A stretch of 64,000 nt of DNA. Origin: Rhodococcus yunnanensis NBRC 103083. Its GTDB lineage: Bacteria; Actinomycetota; Actinomycetes; Mycobacteriales; Mycobacteriaceae. Below the pieces are notes generated by a model. That model saw only the letters and a program-made list of their open reading frames with translations, did not search any database and was not told the origin of the DNA. Shown here piece by piece: positions 7,282 to 17,484 of this stretch (position 1 is its first letter; the number at the start of each line of letters is the position of its first letter). The DNA lies in NCBI RefSeq assembly GCF_001895005.1, contig NZ_BCXH01000003.1:124001-188000 (forward strand). Reading direction: 5' to 3'. Both the position numbers and the translations under genes were made by a program.

Positions 7282-8024
7282 GTGACCTGACCGGCCGCAC
7301 GGCTCTGATCACCGGTGGGGCAAGCGGAATCGGCGCTGCGTGCGCCCGAACGCTTGCCGCAAGGGGAGCGGCGGTCACGATCGCCGACGTCGACGAGGTC
7401 GCCGCGAAGGAGTTGGCCGCCGAGTTGCACGGTGAGGCATGGTCGGTGGACCTGCTCGACACCGCAGGCTTGGAGAATCTGACGCTCGACGTCGACATCC
7501 TCGTCAACAACGCAGGCATCCAGACCGTCTCTCCGATAGTCGATTTCGACCCGGCGGCGTTTCGGCGTATTCAGACGTTGATGGTCGAGGCTCCGTTTCT
7601 GCTGATCCGGGCGGTGTTGCCTGCGATGTACTCCCGCGAGTTCGGCAGGATCGTCAACGTCTCGTCCGTGCACGGCCTGCGCGCTTCCGAGTTCAAGGTC
7701 GCCTACGTCACGGCCAAGCATGCTCTCGAGGGTCTGTCGAAGGTGACAGCCCTCGAAGGCGGCGCGCACGGCGTCACCAGCAACTGCGTCAACCCCGGGT
7801 ATGTGCGTACCCCGCTCGTGGAGAAGCAGATCGCCGATCAGGCTGCAGCTCACGGCATCCCCGAGGACGAGGTGCTCGCGAAGGTCATGCTGACCGAGAG
7901 TGCTGTCAAGCGGCTCGTCGAGCCTTCCGAGGTCGCCTCCCTCGTCGGCTGGCTGACCTCGGCGGATGCGGCCATGGTCACCGGGGCGTCGTACACGATG
8001 GACGGCGGCTGGTCGGCTCGGTGA
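7278..8024 (+). CDS. D-beta-hydroxybutyrate dehydrogenase (SDR family)
   Basis: NAD-dependent oxidation of (R)-3-hydroxybutyrate to acetoacetate. The 248-residue SDR has TGGASGIG at 13-20, NNAG at 77-80, catalytic Ser130, Tyr143 and Lys147 (YVTAK). It also carries residues that distinguish hydroxybutyrate dehydrogenases from general SDRs: Gln82 after NNAG, His132 in SSVHG and Lys140 just before the YVTAK helix, which correspond to the carboxylate-binding Gln, His and Lys known in this enzyme. D34-D38 after beta-2 indicates NAD+. It is co-translated with the MHS symporter, giving an uptake-plus-oxidation unit for ketone-body or polyhydroxybutyrate breakdown products. Confidence 0.87.
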   Translation: MSDLTGRTALITGGASGIGAACARTLAARGAAVTIADVDEVAAKELAAELHGEAWSVDLLDTAGLENLTLDVDILVNNAGIQTVSPIVDFDPAAFRRIQTLMVEAPFLLIRAVLPAMYSREFGRIVNVSSVHGLRASEFKVAYVTAKHALEGLSKVTALEGGAHGVTSNCVNPGYVRTPLVEKQIADQAAAHGIPEDEVLAKVMLTESAVKRLVEPSEVASLVGWLTSADAAMVTGASYTMDGGWSAR

Positions 8025-8040
8025 GCCCGTGCGCGCGCAC

Positions 8041-8616
8041 TCACGTCCGGCGGAGACCGCCCGCATCCCTGCCGAGTTGCGCGAGCACCTTCGTCTGACG
8101 GTCCGCCGACTCGGGGACGTCGAGGGCGGGCCCGCAGACGCCGTCCATGCGGATGTTGTCTCCCAACTGCTCGATGAAGGCCTCGACGAAATCGAGGTCT
8201 TCATCGGCGATCGTGTCCGCGACACCGGCCGGGTGCGCGATGTCCCACGCGTGCACGATCAGATCCAAGCTGTAGAACGACCCGATCGACGACGCCAGGT
8301 CGGTGCGCCCGAAGTGGCCGTCGTACTCCAGGTTCGCCCGTGCCGGATCATCGAGGATGTCCTGCATCTGCTCGCGCGTGTGCGCCCATGCGCTCACCGG
8401 ATCCTCGTCGACGGCAGGCCCGTCCGGGATGGACAGTCCCACGGGCGTCAGCGAGTTCTTCTCGGTCTCGATGATGTGCCGCACGACGTCGCGCACGGTC
8501 CACCCGTCGCACGTCGACGCGACGTCCCATTTGTCGCCGGGAACCGACTCGATTCGCTCGGTGAGGCGTGCGGCGAGTCGGCGATAGCGATCTGCTGTCG
8601 GTTCGGTGGAGGTCAT
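8041..8616 (-). CDS. TIGR03086-type DinB/maleylpyruvate isomerase-like metal-binding protein
   Basis: A 191-residue four-helix protein of the DinB-like, mycothiol-dependent maleylpyruvate isomerase N-terminal group. Typical features are the N-terminal YRRLAARLTERIESVPGDKW helix, the CDGWTVRDVVRHIIETE segment (first metal His at about 47) and DLIVHAWDIAHPAG near residue 120, which would give further metal His residues. Many such paralogues exist in actinobacteria, and most have no assigned reaction. It is convergent with the hydroxybutyrate dehydrogenase, with 16 bp between stops, and shares no obvious operon. Confidence 0.75.
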   Translation of the reverse strand: MTSTEPTADRYRRLAARLTERIESVPGDKWDVASTCDGWTVRDVVRHIIETEKNSLTPVGLSIPDGPAVDEDPVSAWAHTREQMQDILDDPARANLEYDGHFGRTDLASSIGSFYSLDLIVHAWDIAHPAGVADTIADEDLDFVEAFIEQLGDNIRMDGVCGPALDVPESADRQTKVLAQLGRDAGGLRRT

Positions 8617-8712
8617 GCCGTCGATTCTCCAACCTCTCGCACGCAGTGGATCGAAGAATCAGGAAATGAGCTACGGTCCACCGGGGCGGGTGATCCGAGC
8701 AGCGGGGGCGCA

Positions 8713-10479
8713 ATGACGACGGGTACGAGGGCGGATGTGGCTGCCACCTGGCAAGTGCCTCGTCGGTGGTTCACCCCTCGTCGAGTGGTCCTCGTTGCCG
8801 CAGTGGCCGTTGTGGCGCAACTGACGGTCCGCGCATTCGTCCTCGCGTCGGGCAATTTCTACTGGGACGACCTGATTCTGATCGGCAGGGGAAGCGTCTA
8901 CCCGCTGTTTTCCGGGGATCTGCTGCTGTACGACCACGACGGGCACTTCATGCCTGCCGCGTTCTTCGTCGCTGCGCTGACGACGAAAATCGCTCCGCTG
9001 CACTGGTTTCTACCGGCGTTGACCATTCTGGTGATGCAGGCTGCCGCGTCGTTGGCGGTGCTGCGGGTGTTGTTCAAGATTCTGGGCAGAACTCCGATGG
9101 TGCTGCTGCCCTTGGCCTTCTACCTGTTCTGTCCGCTCACCGTTCCCTCGTTCGCGTGGTGGGCCGCGGCATTGAACTCGCTGCCGTTGCAGTTCGGGCT
9201 TGCCTGGGTCGCGGGCGACGCGATCGAATCGGCACGGACGGGGCGTCGGCGCTACGCGGTCACGGGTGCGATCGTCACTGCTGCCTCGCTGCTGTTCTTC
9301 GAGAAGTCCGTTCTCGTACCGTTCTTCGCGTTCGGTGTCCTGCTGGTGATGTTCGGTGTCCGGCATGCGTGGAACCGTGCTGCGCCGTTGTGGATTTCGT
9401 GCATTTCGATCGTGGCCGTGTGGGGGATTGTCTTCGCCGTGGTCGGACAGGGGCGCTTCGCGTTTCACGGTTGGCGCACCAGCATCGAACTGGTGCACCA
9501 CGGCCTGTCCTTCGGGCTGTTGCCGACGCTCCTCGGTGGGCCGTGGACCTGGGAGCGATGGCCGCCGTCAGGGCCGTGGGCCTCGCCGCCGACGGTGCTC
9601 GTGCTGGCGGCGTGGACGGCGCTCGCCGGTGTGGTGATCGTCTCGATACGACGCCGCCGCGGGGGAGCCGTCTGGGTCGGTGTCCTCGGCTACGTGGCAG
9701 CGTCATCGGTGGTGATGGTGTTGGCGCGCTCGGGCCCGGACACCGCGGACGAACTCGCGCAGACACTCAGACACGTTGCCGACAGTGCCGTCGTCATCAC
9801 CGTCGGGTGGGCACTCGTCCTGCGACGCCGGACCGGGAACTATCCCGTGTGGGCAGCGGCGGTAGTGCTCTTCGTCGTCAGCAGTGTCATCTCGACCGTC
9901 GCATTCGTCGACAAGTGGCGCGACGACCCGGCACCGGCATTCCTCGCACAGGCACGGCAGTCTCTCGCGGACGGCCAGGGTGCCGCACTCCTCGACCAGC
10001 CGATCTCGTCGTGGATCCTGACTCCGATTGCGTACCCGAACAATTCGATCGCGCAGATCTTCGCTGCTGTGCCGGAGCGGCCGCAGTTCGCGGAGTCGAC
10101 GCCAGACCTGCGCTACCTCGACGAATCGGGTCACCTGGTTCCGGCGGTGGTCGCTCCTGTCCGCGGCATCGAGCAGGGTCCCGAGTCCGGTTGCGGCTAC
10201 CGCGTCGAACGTCGCACGCGCATTCCGCTCGACGGCCCACTGGCCGACTGGGCGTGGACGGTGCAGCTCAACTACTTCGCAACCGCGGACGGCGACATCC
10301 GACTCGAACTCGATACAGGCGATTCGGTGCCGGTGCCGGTGACGGAAGGTCTGCACACCGTGTACGTACGGCTCGTCGGATCCGGCGCAGCCGTGACCGT
10401 GACACCGGAGACGCCGGGAATGACGGTGTGCGTGGGCGCAGGCCCCGTGGGAACCGTCATGCTCGCTGATCTGAACTAG
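8713..10479 (+). CDS. Polytopic membrane protein, possible GT-C-like glycosyltransferase
   Basis: A 588-residue protein with about ten hydrophobic helices followed by a C-terminal extracytoplasmic beta-rich domain (residues about 400-588). An acidic motif NFYWDDLILIGRG lies in the first outer loop after helix 1, where GT-C enzymes place catalytic Asp residues. That is the only hint of function. The start at ATG 8713 is preceded by GGGGGC and gives a positively charged N-terminus (RRWFTPRR) before helix 1. The same frame is open upstream to about 7966, but that part overlaps the minus-strand DinB-like gene and is not coding. It is monocistronic, and tandem repeats and a terminator follow. I do not recognise a named family. 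Confidence 0.7.
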   Translation: MTTGTRADVAATWQVPRRWFTPRRVVLVAAVAVVAQLTVRAFVLASGNFYWDDLILIGRGSVYPLFSGDLLLYDHDGHFMPAAFFVAALTTKIAPLHWFLPALTILVMQAAASLAVLRVLFKILGRTPMVLLPLAFYLFCPLTVPSFAWWAAALNSLPLQFGLAWVAGDAIESARTGRRRYAVTGAIVTAASLLFFEKSVLVPFFAFGVLLVMFGVRHAWNRAAPLWISCISIVAVWGIVFAVVGQGRFAFHGWRTSIELVHHGLSFGLLPTLLGGPWTWERWPPSGPWASPPTVLVLAAWTALAGVVIVSIRRRRGGAVWVGVLGYVAASSVVMVLARSGPDTADELAQTLRHVADSAVVITVGWALVLRRRTGNYPVWAAAVVLFVVSSVISTVAFVDKWRDDPAPAFLAQARQSLADGQGAALLDQPISSWILTPIAYPNNSIAQIFAAVPERPQFAESTPDLRYLDESGHLVPAVVAPVRGIEQGPESGCGYRVERRTRIPLDGPLADWAWTVQLNYFATADGDIRLELDTGDSVPVPVTEGLHTVYVRLVGSGAAVTVTPETPGMTVCVGAGPVGTVMLADLN

Positions 10480-10481
10480 CC

Positions 10482-10551
10482 ACAGCGACCCAGAGACCCC
10501 AGCGGCCCAGAGAACACAGCGGCCCAGAGAACCTACAGCGGCCCAGAGAAC
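10482..10551. repeat. Four degenerate 17-18-bp repeats just after the membrane protein stop
   Basis: ACAGCGGCCCAGAGAAC recurs four times with small changes, starting four bases after the TAG. It adds no coding sequence and precedes the terminator. Confidence 0.75.
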
Positions 10552-10556
10552 GAGGA

Positions 10557-10594
10557 AGCCCCTGTGAACAGTTCGGAAACCGTTCACAGGGGCT
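10557..10594. terminator. Terminator hairpin between membrane protein and tRNA-Ser
   Basis: A 13-bp perfect stem, AGCCCCTGTGAAC paired with GTTCACAGGGGCT, with a 12-nt loop. It sits between the plus-strand membrane protein and the minus-strand tRNA, so it can serve both. Confidence 0.75.
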
Positions 10595-10599
10595 GTCCC

Positions 10600-10687
10600 T
10601 GGCGGAGGATAGGGGATTTGAACCCCTGAGGGCGTTAACCCAACCCGCGTTCCAGGCGAGCGCCATAGGCCACTAGGCGAATCCTCC
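10600..10687 (-). tRNA. tRNA-Ser (anticodon GGA), CCA encoded
   Basis: Reading the minus strand, acceptor GGAGGAT pairs with ATCCTCC. The anticodon stem CTCGC/GCGGG encloses loop CTGGAAC, giving anticodon GGA (Ser, UCC/UCU codons). There is a long variable arm as required for class II tRNAs. The T-arm is AGGGG-TTCAAAT-CCCCT. The discriminator is G and the CCA end is encoded at 10600-10602. Length is 88 nt. A serine tRNA next to ffs and the Rv3722c-type gene matches the M. tuberculosis order. Confidence 0.95.
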
Positions 10688-10890
10688 GTGGGGAAGCATA
10701 CAAGGTAGCCCCCTCGATCTCCCAAACGGGCCGGTCCGCCGGTCAGTTCACGCCGTCGGCGGGGCATGAATGACGCTTCCAAGCTATCTGTTCGTATGAA
10801 TGGTCCATTCAAGCGATGGGGAGGGTACGGGCCGAACGATCGAAGGGGGCGCCGACGCACTACGACGGCGAGTGCGGTTACACTTTCCAT

Positions 10891-12303
<1,413 letters not shown>

Positions 12304-12338
12304 ATCGACTGCTCGTGTGAGTTCCGACCCGCATTACC

Positions 12339-12384
12339 GAAAGGCACGATCGTGCATCCGTGTGGATGCTCGATCGTGCCTTTC
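12339..12384. terminator. Long bidirectional terminator between convergent genes
   Basis: GAAAGGCACGATCG (12339-12352) pairs with CGATCGTGCCTTTC (12371-12384), and inside it GCATCC-GTGT-GGATGC extends the hairpin. It is shared by the convergent aminotransferase and MFS genes. Confidence 0.85.
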
Positions 12385-12410
12385 TCGTGTAACCAGTCGG
12401 TCGCGAGAAA

Positions 12411-13934
12411 TCAGTGCCCGACGACGACGGCACCTTCCGGAGCCTCGGGGAGCAGGCCCGGCCGCATGAGGAAGGCCGACATCACTGCGCCGAGAGCGAA
12501 GATGCCAGTTGCCCACCAGAATGTGGTTGTGTAACTGGAGATTTCGGCGCTCGCCTGTAGTGCCGCCGCGTTGGTCGCGGTGGCGATGTTGTCGGTCACG
12601 TACGACGCGGCTGCGCTTGCTGCGACCGTACTGAGCAGGGCGGTGCCGATGGATCCGCCGACCTGCTGCATGGTGTTGACCGTCGCCGAGGCGACACCGG
12701 AATCATCGGGATTTACACCCGAGATCGCACCCTGCATGGCGGGAGCCATGGTGGCGCCGAGGCCGAGTCCCATCACGATGAGTCCGGGCATGATGTGCAT
12801 CGCATAGGTGCTGTCCAACGAGATCTGGGTGAGCAGACCCATGCCGATGGCAGCGACGGTCATGCCGACGGTCATCAGTGTTCGAGGTCCGAAGCGGGGC
12901 AGGATGACTGCCGTGGACACGGTCGCAGTGAGGATCAGTGCCGCGATCATCGGCATGAAGGCGAAGCCGGTGGTGATCGGGGTGTATCCGAGCGTGCTCT
13001 GCAGGTAGTAGGTCAGGAACAGGAACACCGCGAACATGCCTGCACCGGTGATGAACACTGCGAGGAACGATCCTGCGCGAGTGCGATCGAGGATGATGCG
13101 CAACGGCAGAAGTGGGTGTGCGACGCGCTGCTGCAGTGCAGCGAACACGCCGAGCAGTGCGACACCGATGATGAGGAATGCGAGGGTGACGGTGTTGCCC
13201 CAGCCGTCGGACTCGGCGTGTGCGAATCCGTAGACGATGGCGAACAGTGCTGCCGAGACGGTGATGGTGCCGGGGATGTCGAGCTTCGGTCGGGTGGTCA
13301 CCGTGTGCCTGGCGAGCAGTACGAAGCCGGCAACGAACGCGATACCTGCGAAGACGAGGTTGACGTAGAGCGCCCAGCGCCAGGTTGCCCACTCGGTGAG
13401 AACGCCGCCGAGCAGCAGGCCGAGTGCTCCGCCACCGCCGGCGATGGCGCCGAAGATGCCGAAGGCCTTGGCGCGTTCCTTCGGATCGGTGAAGGTCGTG
13501 GCGAGAAGCGAGAGGGCGGCGGGTGCGAGGAGGGCACCGAATACGCCCTGGCCTGCGCGAGCAGCGACGAGCATCCCGAAGTTGACGGCTGCGCCGCCGA
13601 CCGCGGACATCACGGCGAAGCCGACGAGCCCGACGAGGAAGGTGTTACGGCGTCCGAACAGATCGCTCAGGCGTCCACCGAGCAGCAGAAGGCTGCCGAA
13701 TGCGAGCGCGTAGGCGGTGACGATCCACGACCGGTTGCTGTTGTCGAACCCGAGATCGAGCTGAGCGGCAGGCAGGGCAATGTTCACGATGGTGGCGTCG
13801 AGCACCACCATGAGCTGGGCGAGACCCAGCGTGGCCAGGATCAGCCACCGATTCCGATGCGACTTGGCTTCGGTGCTTTCTTCCGTTGCCAGTCCTGACG
13901 ACGATTCGACGTCGTCCGAAGACAATGCGGTCAT
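12411..13934 (-). CDS. MFS drug efflux transporter, DHA2 (14-TM, EmrB/QacA) family
   Basis: Proton-driven multidrug exporter of 507 residues with about 14 membrane helices. The DHA2 motif LDATIVNIALPAAQ follows the first helix, motif A is GGRLSDLFGRRNTF, and the antiporter motif C is GAIAGGGGALGLLLGGVL in helix 5. It is divergent from a TetR gene, with two operator-like palindromes in the 108-bp gap. Substrate repression by the TetR and induction by the exported compound are inferred. Substrates are unknown. Confidence 0.9.
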   Translation of the reverse strand: MTALSSDDVESSSGLATEESTEAKSHRNRWLILATLGLAQLMVVLDATIVNIALPAAQLDLGFDNSNRSWIVTAYALAFGSLLLLGGRLSDLFGRRNTFLVGLVGFAVMSAVGGAAVNFGMLVAARAGQGVFGALLAPAALSLLATTFTDPKERAKAFGIFGAIAGGGGALGLLLGGVLTEWATWRWALYVNLVFAGIAFVAGFVLLARHTVTTRPKLDIPGTITVSAALFAIVYGFAHAESDGWGNTVTLAFLIIGVALLGVFAALQQRVAHPLLPLRIILDRTRAGSFLAVFITGAGMFAVFLFLTYYLQSTLGYTPITTGFAFMPMIAALILTATVSTAVILPRFGPRTLMTVGMTVAAIGMGLLTQISLDSTYAMHIMPGLIVMGLGLGATMAPAMQGAISGVNPDDSGVASATVNTMQQVGGSIGTALLSTVAASAAASYVTDNIATATNAAALQASAEISSYTTTFWWATGIFALGAVMSAFLMRPGLLPEAPEGAVVVGH

Positions 13935-13956
13935 GGGATTTCCTTCGATCGACTAT

Positions 13957-13975
13957 CCGGAGGTGTACCCTCCGG
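13957..13975. promoter_or_regulatory. TetR operator, MFS-proximal copy
   Basis: CCGGAGG-TGTAC-CCTCCGG is perfect with 7-bp arms. Its core GGAGG-N5-CCTCC is the same as in the second palindrome 43 bp away. Confidence 0.75.
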
Positions 13976-13996
13976 TTATTGGACAAAGGTAGCAGC

Positions 13997-14021
13997 TAAG
14001 TGGAGGACTGTCCTCCACTTA
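13997..14021. promoter_or_regulatory. TetR operator, tetR-proximal copy
   Basis: TAAGTGGAGGA-CTG-TCCTCCACTTA is a 25-bp perfect palindrome ending 21 bp before the tetR ATG. It shares the GGAGG-N5-CCTCC core. The centres of the two sites are about four helical turns apart, so two dimers could sit on the same face. Confidence 0.8.
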
Positions 14022-14042
14022 TCGGGTGAAACGGACAAAAGA

Positions 14043-14714
14043 ATGAGTGTGAGAGCTGACACAGCGGCGCCGAAGCCGCTGCGCGCCGACGCCGAGCGGA
14101 ACCGTCGACGCATCGTGGACGCAGCTCGTGAGCTGTTCGCATCCCGCGGAATCGACATCACACTCGACGATGTCGCGGCGCACGCCAAGGTCGGTGTCGG
14201 CACGGTCTACCGGCGATTTTCGTGCAAGGAAGAACTGATCGACGGCGTGTTCGAGCAGCGACTCGAAGACATGCTGATCACGGCGCAGGACGCTTTGAAG
14301 GTCGATGACGCGTGGGACGGACTGGTGCTGTTCCTGGAAGGGCTGTGCGAGTCGATCTCGGCGGACCGCGGGCTGAACGACGTCGTCATGGGCACCGATG
14401 AGGGCTGCAGCGGCATTGCGCGTGTCCGTGAAAGGCTCGACCCGTACATCGAGAAGATCGTTGCGCGGGCCCGTGACGCGGGAAAACTCAGACCGGACGT
14501 GGAGCTCAACGACTTCTTCCCCATCGTGGGAATGGTCGGGGCGGCGTCGGACTTCACGTGTTCCGTCGAGCCGTCCAACTGGCGGCGATACTTCACGATC
14601 CTTCTGGACGGGCTTCGTGCGGAGTCGCGAGGCGACAGCGTGTTACCGGGCCGTGCGTTCACCTCCGGCGAGATCGAGACGGCGAAGACTGCGATGCACC
14701 GGCGCCGTCGCTGA
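14043..14714 (+). CDS. TetR-family repressor of the adjacent MFS pump
   Basis: A 223-residue TetR regulator. The N-terminal HTH covers residues about 18-64 (RRRIVDAARELFASRGIDIT, then LDDVAAHAKVGVGTVYRRF). The ligand-binding C-terminal half is divergent, as usual. It faces the DHA2 transporter with two operators of identical core between them. The natural reading is autorepression plus repression of the pump. Confidence 0.88.
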   Translation: MSVRADTAAPKPLRADAERNRRRIVDAARELFASRGIDITLDDVAAHAKVGVGTVYRRFSCKEELIDGVFEQRLEDMLITAQDALKVDDAWDGLVLFLEGLCESISADRGLNDVVMGTDEGCSGIARVRERLDPYIEKIVARARDAGKLRPDVELNDFFPIVGMVGAASDFTCSVEPSNWRRYFTILLDGLRAESRGDSVLPGRAFTSGEIETAKTAMHRRRR

Positions 14715-14935
14715 TATGTGACCGAACATCAACAGTCTCGGGGTTTTCGACCGTGCTCACCCGACCGTCCTGTGATGTCTCACAGCCGCATCGGTCAGGC
14801 GCACCTGTGCGCTACCGCTCTGTGTCCTGCATCACGTATGGTCTCGTCTCGAGCGTTATTACCGCCCAGTAGAGAAGCGACGGTAAGAACCGAAGAGCGG
14901 GAACCGAAGAGTGGGAACTACGGGGGGTTTGTTCG

Positions 14936-16243
14936 ATGCGAGTGTCACGAATGTTCGGAACGGTGATCGGCGCCGCGATCGTGGCTGCGACGGTGGTCAC
15001 TCCACTCGCCTCTGCCCAGCCGTCGGCAGGCTCGTCGACGGGTTCGACCGGTGAATCGGACTTCTACCTCCCGCCGAACCCGCTTCCGGCCGGATCGCCC
15101 GGCGATGTGCTGCGTACCGAGCCGTCGCCCTTGGCCCTCTCGGTGCCGGGCATCGGTGGAACCTTACCGGGGAACGCCACGCGAATCATGTACCGCAGCA
15201 CCGACTCCAACGATCAGCCGAATGCCGTGACCGGCACCTACATCGATCCGGCGGCCGAGTGGACCGGGCCAGGGCCGCGTCCACTCGTCGTCCTCGCGCC
15301 GGGCACGCAGGGTCAGGGTGATCAGTGCGCGCCGTCGAGGATGCTGAACCGCGTCATCACCTATACGCCGCCACTCGGATTCATGGTCGAGTACGAGGTA
15401 CTGGCTGCGTATTCTCTTCTGTCGCAAGGCTACGGAGTGGTCATCACCGACTACGACGGACTCGGCACCCCGGGCGCGCATACCTACGTCAACCGGGCAG
15501 CAGAGGCGCACGCGGTACTCGATGCAGTGCGCGCAGCACAGCAGCTGCCGGGTACCAAGATCTCGGGCGATGGCCCTGTGGCCGCGTACGGTTACTCGCA
15601 GGGCGGCGGTGCCGCAGCCGCAGCGGCCGAGCTGGCCGAGGAGTATGCACCCGAGCTCGATCTCGTCGGCACGTACGCAGGTGCACCGCCTGCCGATCTG
15701 AAGCAGACTCTGGAGCAGGTCGATGGAACGATCCTCACCGGCGTCATCGGATACACCCTGAACGGCCTGTTGAAATCGGACCCCGATCTGCAGCTCATCG
15801 TCGACGAGAACATCAACGACGCCGGTAAGGCGATGCTCGGCCAAGTGGCGAATCAGTGTGTGGGAGAGACGATTCTGACCGTCGGATTGCACCGCACCCA
15901 GGAATACACCAAGACCGGTGAGCCGATGTCGGTGGTCCTCGATCGGATCCCGAGGGCGCAGGAGATTCTGGCGCAGAACAAGATCGGGGAGCGCACCCCG
16001 AACGCGCCGGTGTTGAGTCAGTCCGGAACCTCCGACGACATCGTGCCGCACGGCCAGGCAGTGCAGCTGGCGGGCGCGTGGTGCGGCAGGGGCGCGACGG
16101 TGCAGCTCAGTAGCGCGCAGGTTCCCGCTATCGTTCCCGGATCCGGTGCAGGACACCTGATTCCGGACATTCTGGGCCTCGGCGAAGCGCAGAACTGGAT
16201 CAAGGATCGATTCTACGGAGTGCCCGCGCCGTCCAACTGCTGA
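14936..16243 (+). CDS. Secreted lipase/esterase, LIP family (PF03583 type)
   Basis: Alpha/beta-hydrolase of 435 residues exported by a Sec signal peptide (MRVSRMFGTVIGAAIVAATV, cleavage likely after ASAQ). The nucleophile elbow is GYSQGG around residue 222, the acid is likely Asp in TSDDIVPHGQ, and the histidine is in GSGAGHLIP near the C-terminus. This order and length fit the fungal/actinobacterial secretory lipase family (Pfam LIP). Two or more Cys pairs fit an extracellular protein. It probably hydrolyses acylglycerols or esters outside the cell. It is a monocistronic gene ending in a strong hairpin. Confidence 0.88.
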   Translation: MRVSRMFGTVIGAAIVAATVVTPLASAQPSAGSSTGSTGESDFYLPPNPLPAGSPGDVLRTEPSPLALSVPGIGGTLPGNATRIMYRSTDSNDQPNAVTGTYIDPAAEWTGPGPRPLVVLAPGTQGQGDQCAPSRMLNRVITYTPPLGFMVEYEVLAAYSLLSQGYGVVITDYDGLGTPGAHTYVNRAAEAHAVLDAVRAAQQLPGTKISGDGPVAAYGYSQGGGAAAAAAELAEEYAPELDLVGTYAGAPPADLKQTLEQVDGTILTGVIGYTLNGLLKSDPDLQLIVDENINDAGKAMLGQVANQCVGETILTVGLHRTQEYTKTGEPMSVVLDRIPRAQEILAQNKIGERTPNAPVLSQSGTSDDIVPHGQAVQLAGAWCGRGATVQLSSAQVPAIVPGSGAGHLIPDILGLGEAQNWIKDRFYGVPAPSNC

Positions 16244-16246
16244 TCG

Positions 16247-16292
16247 ATGTACGGTCCCCGCCGGTGTATCGCCGTCAGCGGGGACCGTACAT
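16247..16292. terminator. Bidirectional terminator between lipase and ynfA
   Basis: ATGTACGGTCCCCGC (16247-16261) pairs perfectly with 16278-16292, giving a 15-bp stem and a 16-nt loop. The right arm contains the last codons of the minus-strand YnfA gene (its stop is at 16275-16277). Confidence 0.85.
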
Positions 16293-16604
16293 GATCACGG
16301 CGACACCGAGCAGGCACAGCAGAGCGCCTGCCACGTCCCATCGGTCGGGCCGGAAACCGTCGGCGATCATCGCCCACGCCAGCGAACCGGCCACGAAGAC
16401 GCCTCCGTACGCGGCGAGGATCCGCCCGAAATTCGCGTCGGGCTGCAGGGTTGCGACAAAACCGTAGGCGCCGAGCGCCACAACACCAGCGCCGACCCAG
16501 ATCCATCCACGATGCTCGCGCACTCCCTGCCAGATCAGCCATGCACCGCCGATTTCGAAGAGCGCGGCCACACCGAACAGCAGAATCGACTTGATGACCG
16601 TCAC
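16275..16604 (-). CDS. YnfA/UPF0060 family membrane protein
   Basis: Small integral membrane protein of 109 residues with four predicted helices, of the YnfA (UPF0060) family, related in architecture to small multidrug-resistance proteins. Family features are [21 protein letters not shown] at the start, the [20 protein letters not shown] segment and the [20 protein letters not shown] helix. The GTG at 16604 matches the usual family N-terminus; GTG 16622 would add six residues. Transport function is only suggested for the family. Confidence 0.88.
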   Translation of the reverse strand: MTVIKSILLFGVAALFEIGGAWLIWQGVREHRGWIWVGAGVVALGAYGFVATLQPDANFGRILAAYGGVFVAGSLAWAMIADGFRPDRWDVAGALLCLLGVAVIMYGPR

Positions 16605-16776
16605 GGGAGCACACGATCCCACATTTCGGTCGGAGTGTAGAAAGATTCAGTTGCGGGTAAAGCCCAACCGGGTCAGGCCCAGGTTTCCAGGCCCTGGTTT
16701 CCAGGCACGGGATCCATGCACGACGGTGAGGGGCAGTTCATGGGGTTTTCGGAGTTGCGGCACGTGGCGGTTCGCT

Positions 16777-17430
16777 GTGCGTGAAAACTACAACAATCAG
16801 CTCGACGCCCTGTCGGCCGATCTGGCTGAAATATGCCAGCTGGCCGAGGATGCGATGGCGTCGGGCACCAGGGCATTGCTCGACGCCGATCTCGGGCTCG
16901 CCGAGTCGACGATCAGCAGCCGGGAGCAGATCGACTCGCTGGCCGCCGAATGGGAGCACAAGGCGTTCTCGGTGCTCGCCTTGCAGTCGCCGGTGGCGCT
17001 CGACCTGCGCATCATGGTCAGCGGGATCCACATCGTGGCCGACCTGCAGCGCATGGGCGGATTGGCCATTCACATAGCCGAACTCGCGCGCAGACGGCAC
17101 CCGGCCCACGTCATTCCCGTCGAGGTCGAATGCGTGTTCGCCGAGATGGGCCGCGTTGCGGTCGAGCAGGCCGACGCGACACGCAGGGTACTTCTCACTC
17201 GTGATGCCGAACTGGCGAGCGAGCTCCGCACCAAGGACGAGGCCATGGACGAGCTGCACCGCAGCTTGTTCACGCTCACGTCGTCGAGCGACTGGCCGCA
17301 CGGCGTACCGACTGCCGTGGACATCACTCTGCTCGGCCGGTTCTACGAGCGGTTCTCCGATCACACCGTCGAGGTCGCCAAGCGCGTGATCTTTCTCGTC
17401 ACCGGCGAATTTCGCACCGATGACGCGTGA
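16777..17430 (+). CDS. phoU: PhoU-type phosphate signalling regulator
   Basis: Cytosolic negative regulator of phosphate uptake and the Pho regulon: a 217-residue protein of two three-helix PhoU repeats. The N-terminal MRENYNNQLDALSADL and the metal-binding E/DxxxD-type motifs (VADLQRMGGLAIHIAELAR in repeat 1, FYERFSDHTVEVAKRV in repeat 2) are typical. The start is the GTG at 16777, matching the MR-x-x-Y/F N-terminus of actinobacterial PhoU; upstream codons in that frame do not match the family. No pst or pho two-component genes are adjacent, so this copy is an orphan. Confidence 0.88.
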   Translation: MRENYNNQLDALSADLAEICQLAEDAMASGTRALLDADLGLAESTISSREQIDSLAAEWEHKAFSVLALQSPVALDLRIMVSGIHIVADLQRMGGLAIHIAELARRRHPAHVIPVEVECVFAEMGRVAVEQADATRRVLLTRDAELASELRTKDEAMDELHRSLFTLTSSSDWPHGVPTAVDITLLGRFYERFSDHTVEVAKRVIFLVTGEFRTDDA

Positions 17431-17484
17431 GCCGAACGTGCGCACGGACTGCACGATCGACCGACTGATGGCAGGATCACCCCA

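Noticed and set aside
7966-8712. Upstream extension of the membrane protein gene
   Set aside because: It is antisense to the DinB-like gene, and the hydrophobic protein starts cleanly at 8713.
10600-10687. tRNA-Ser as an integration (att) site
   Set aside because: No integrase, no duplicated tRNA 3' end and no foreign genes lie beside it; the flanks are conserved core genes.
12795-13898. Plus-strand frame rich in Asp/Glu/Gly opposite the MFS gene
   Set aside because: It is the antisense of a clear 14-helix transporter; composition follows from codon bias and it has no motif.
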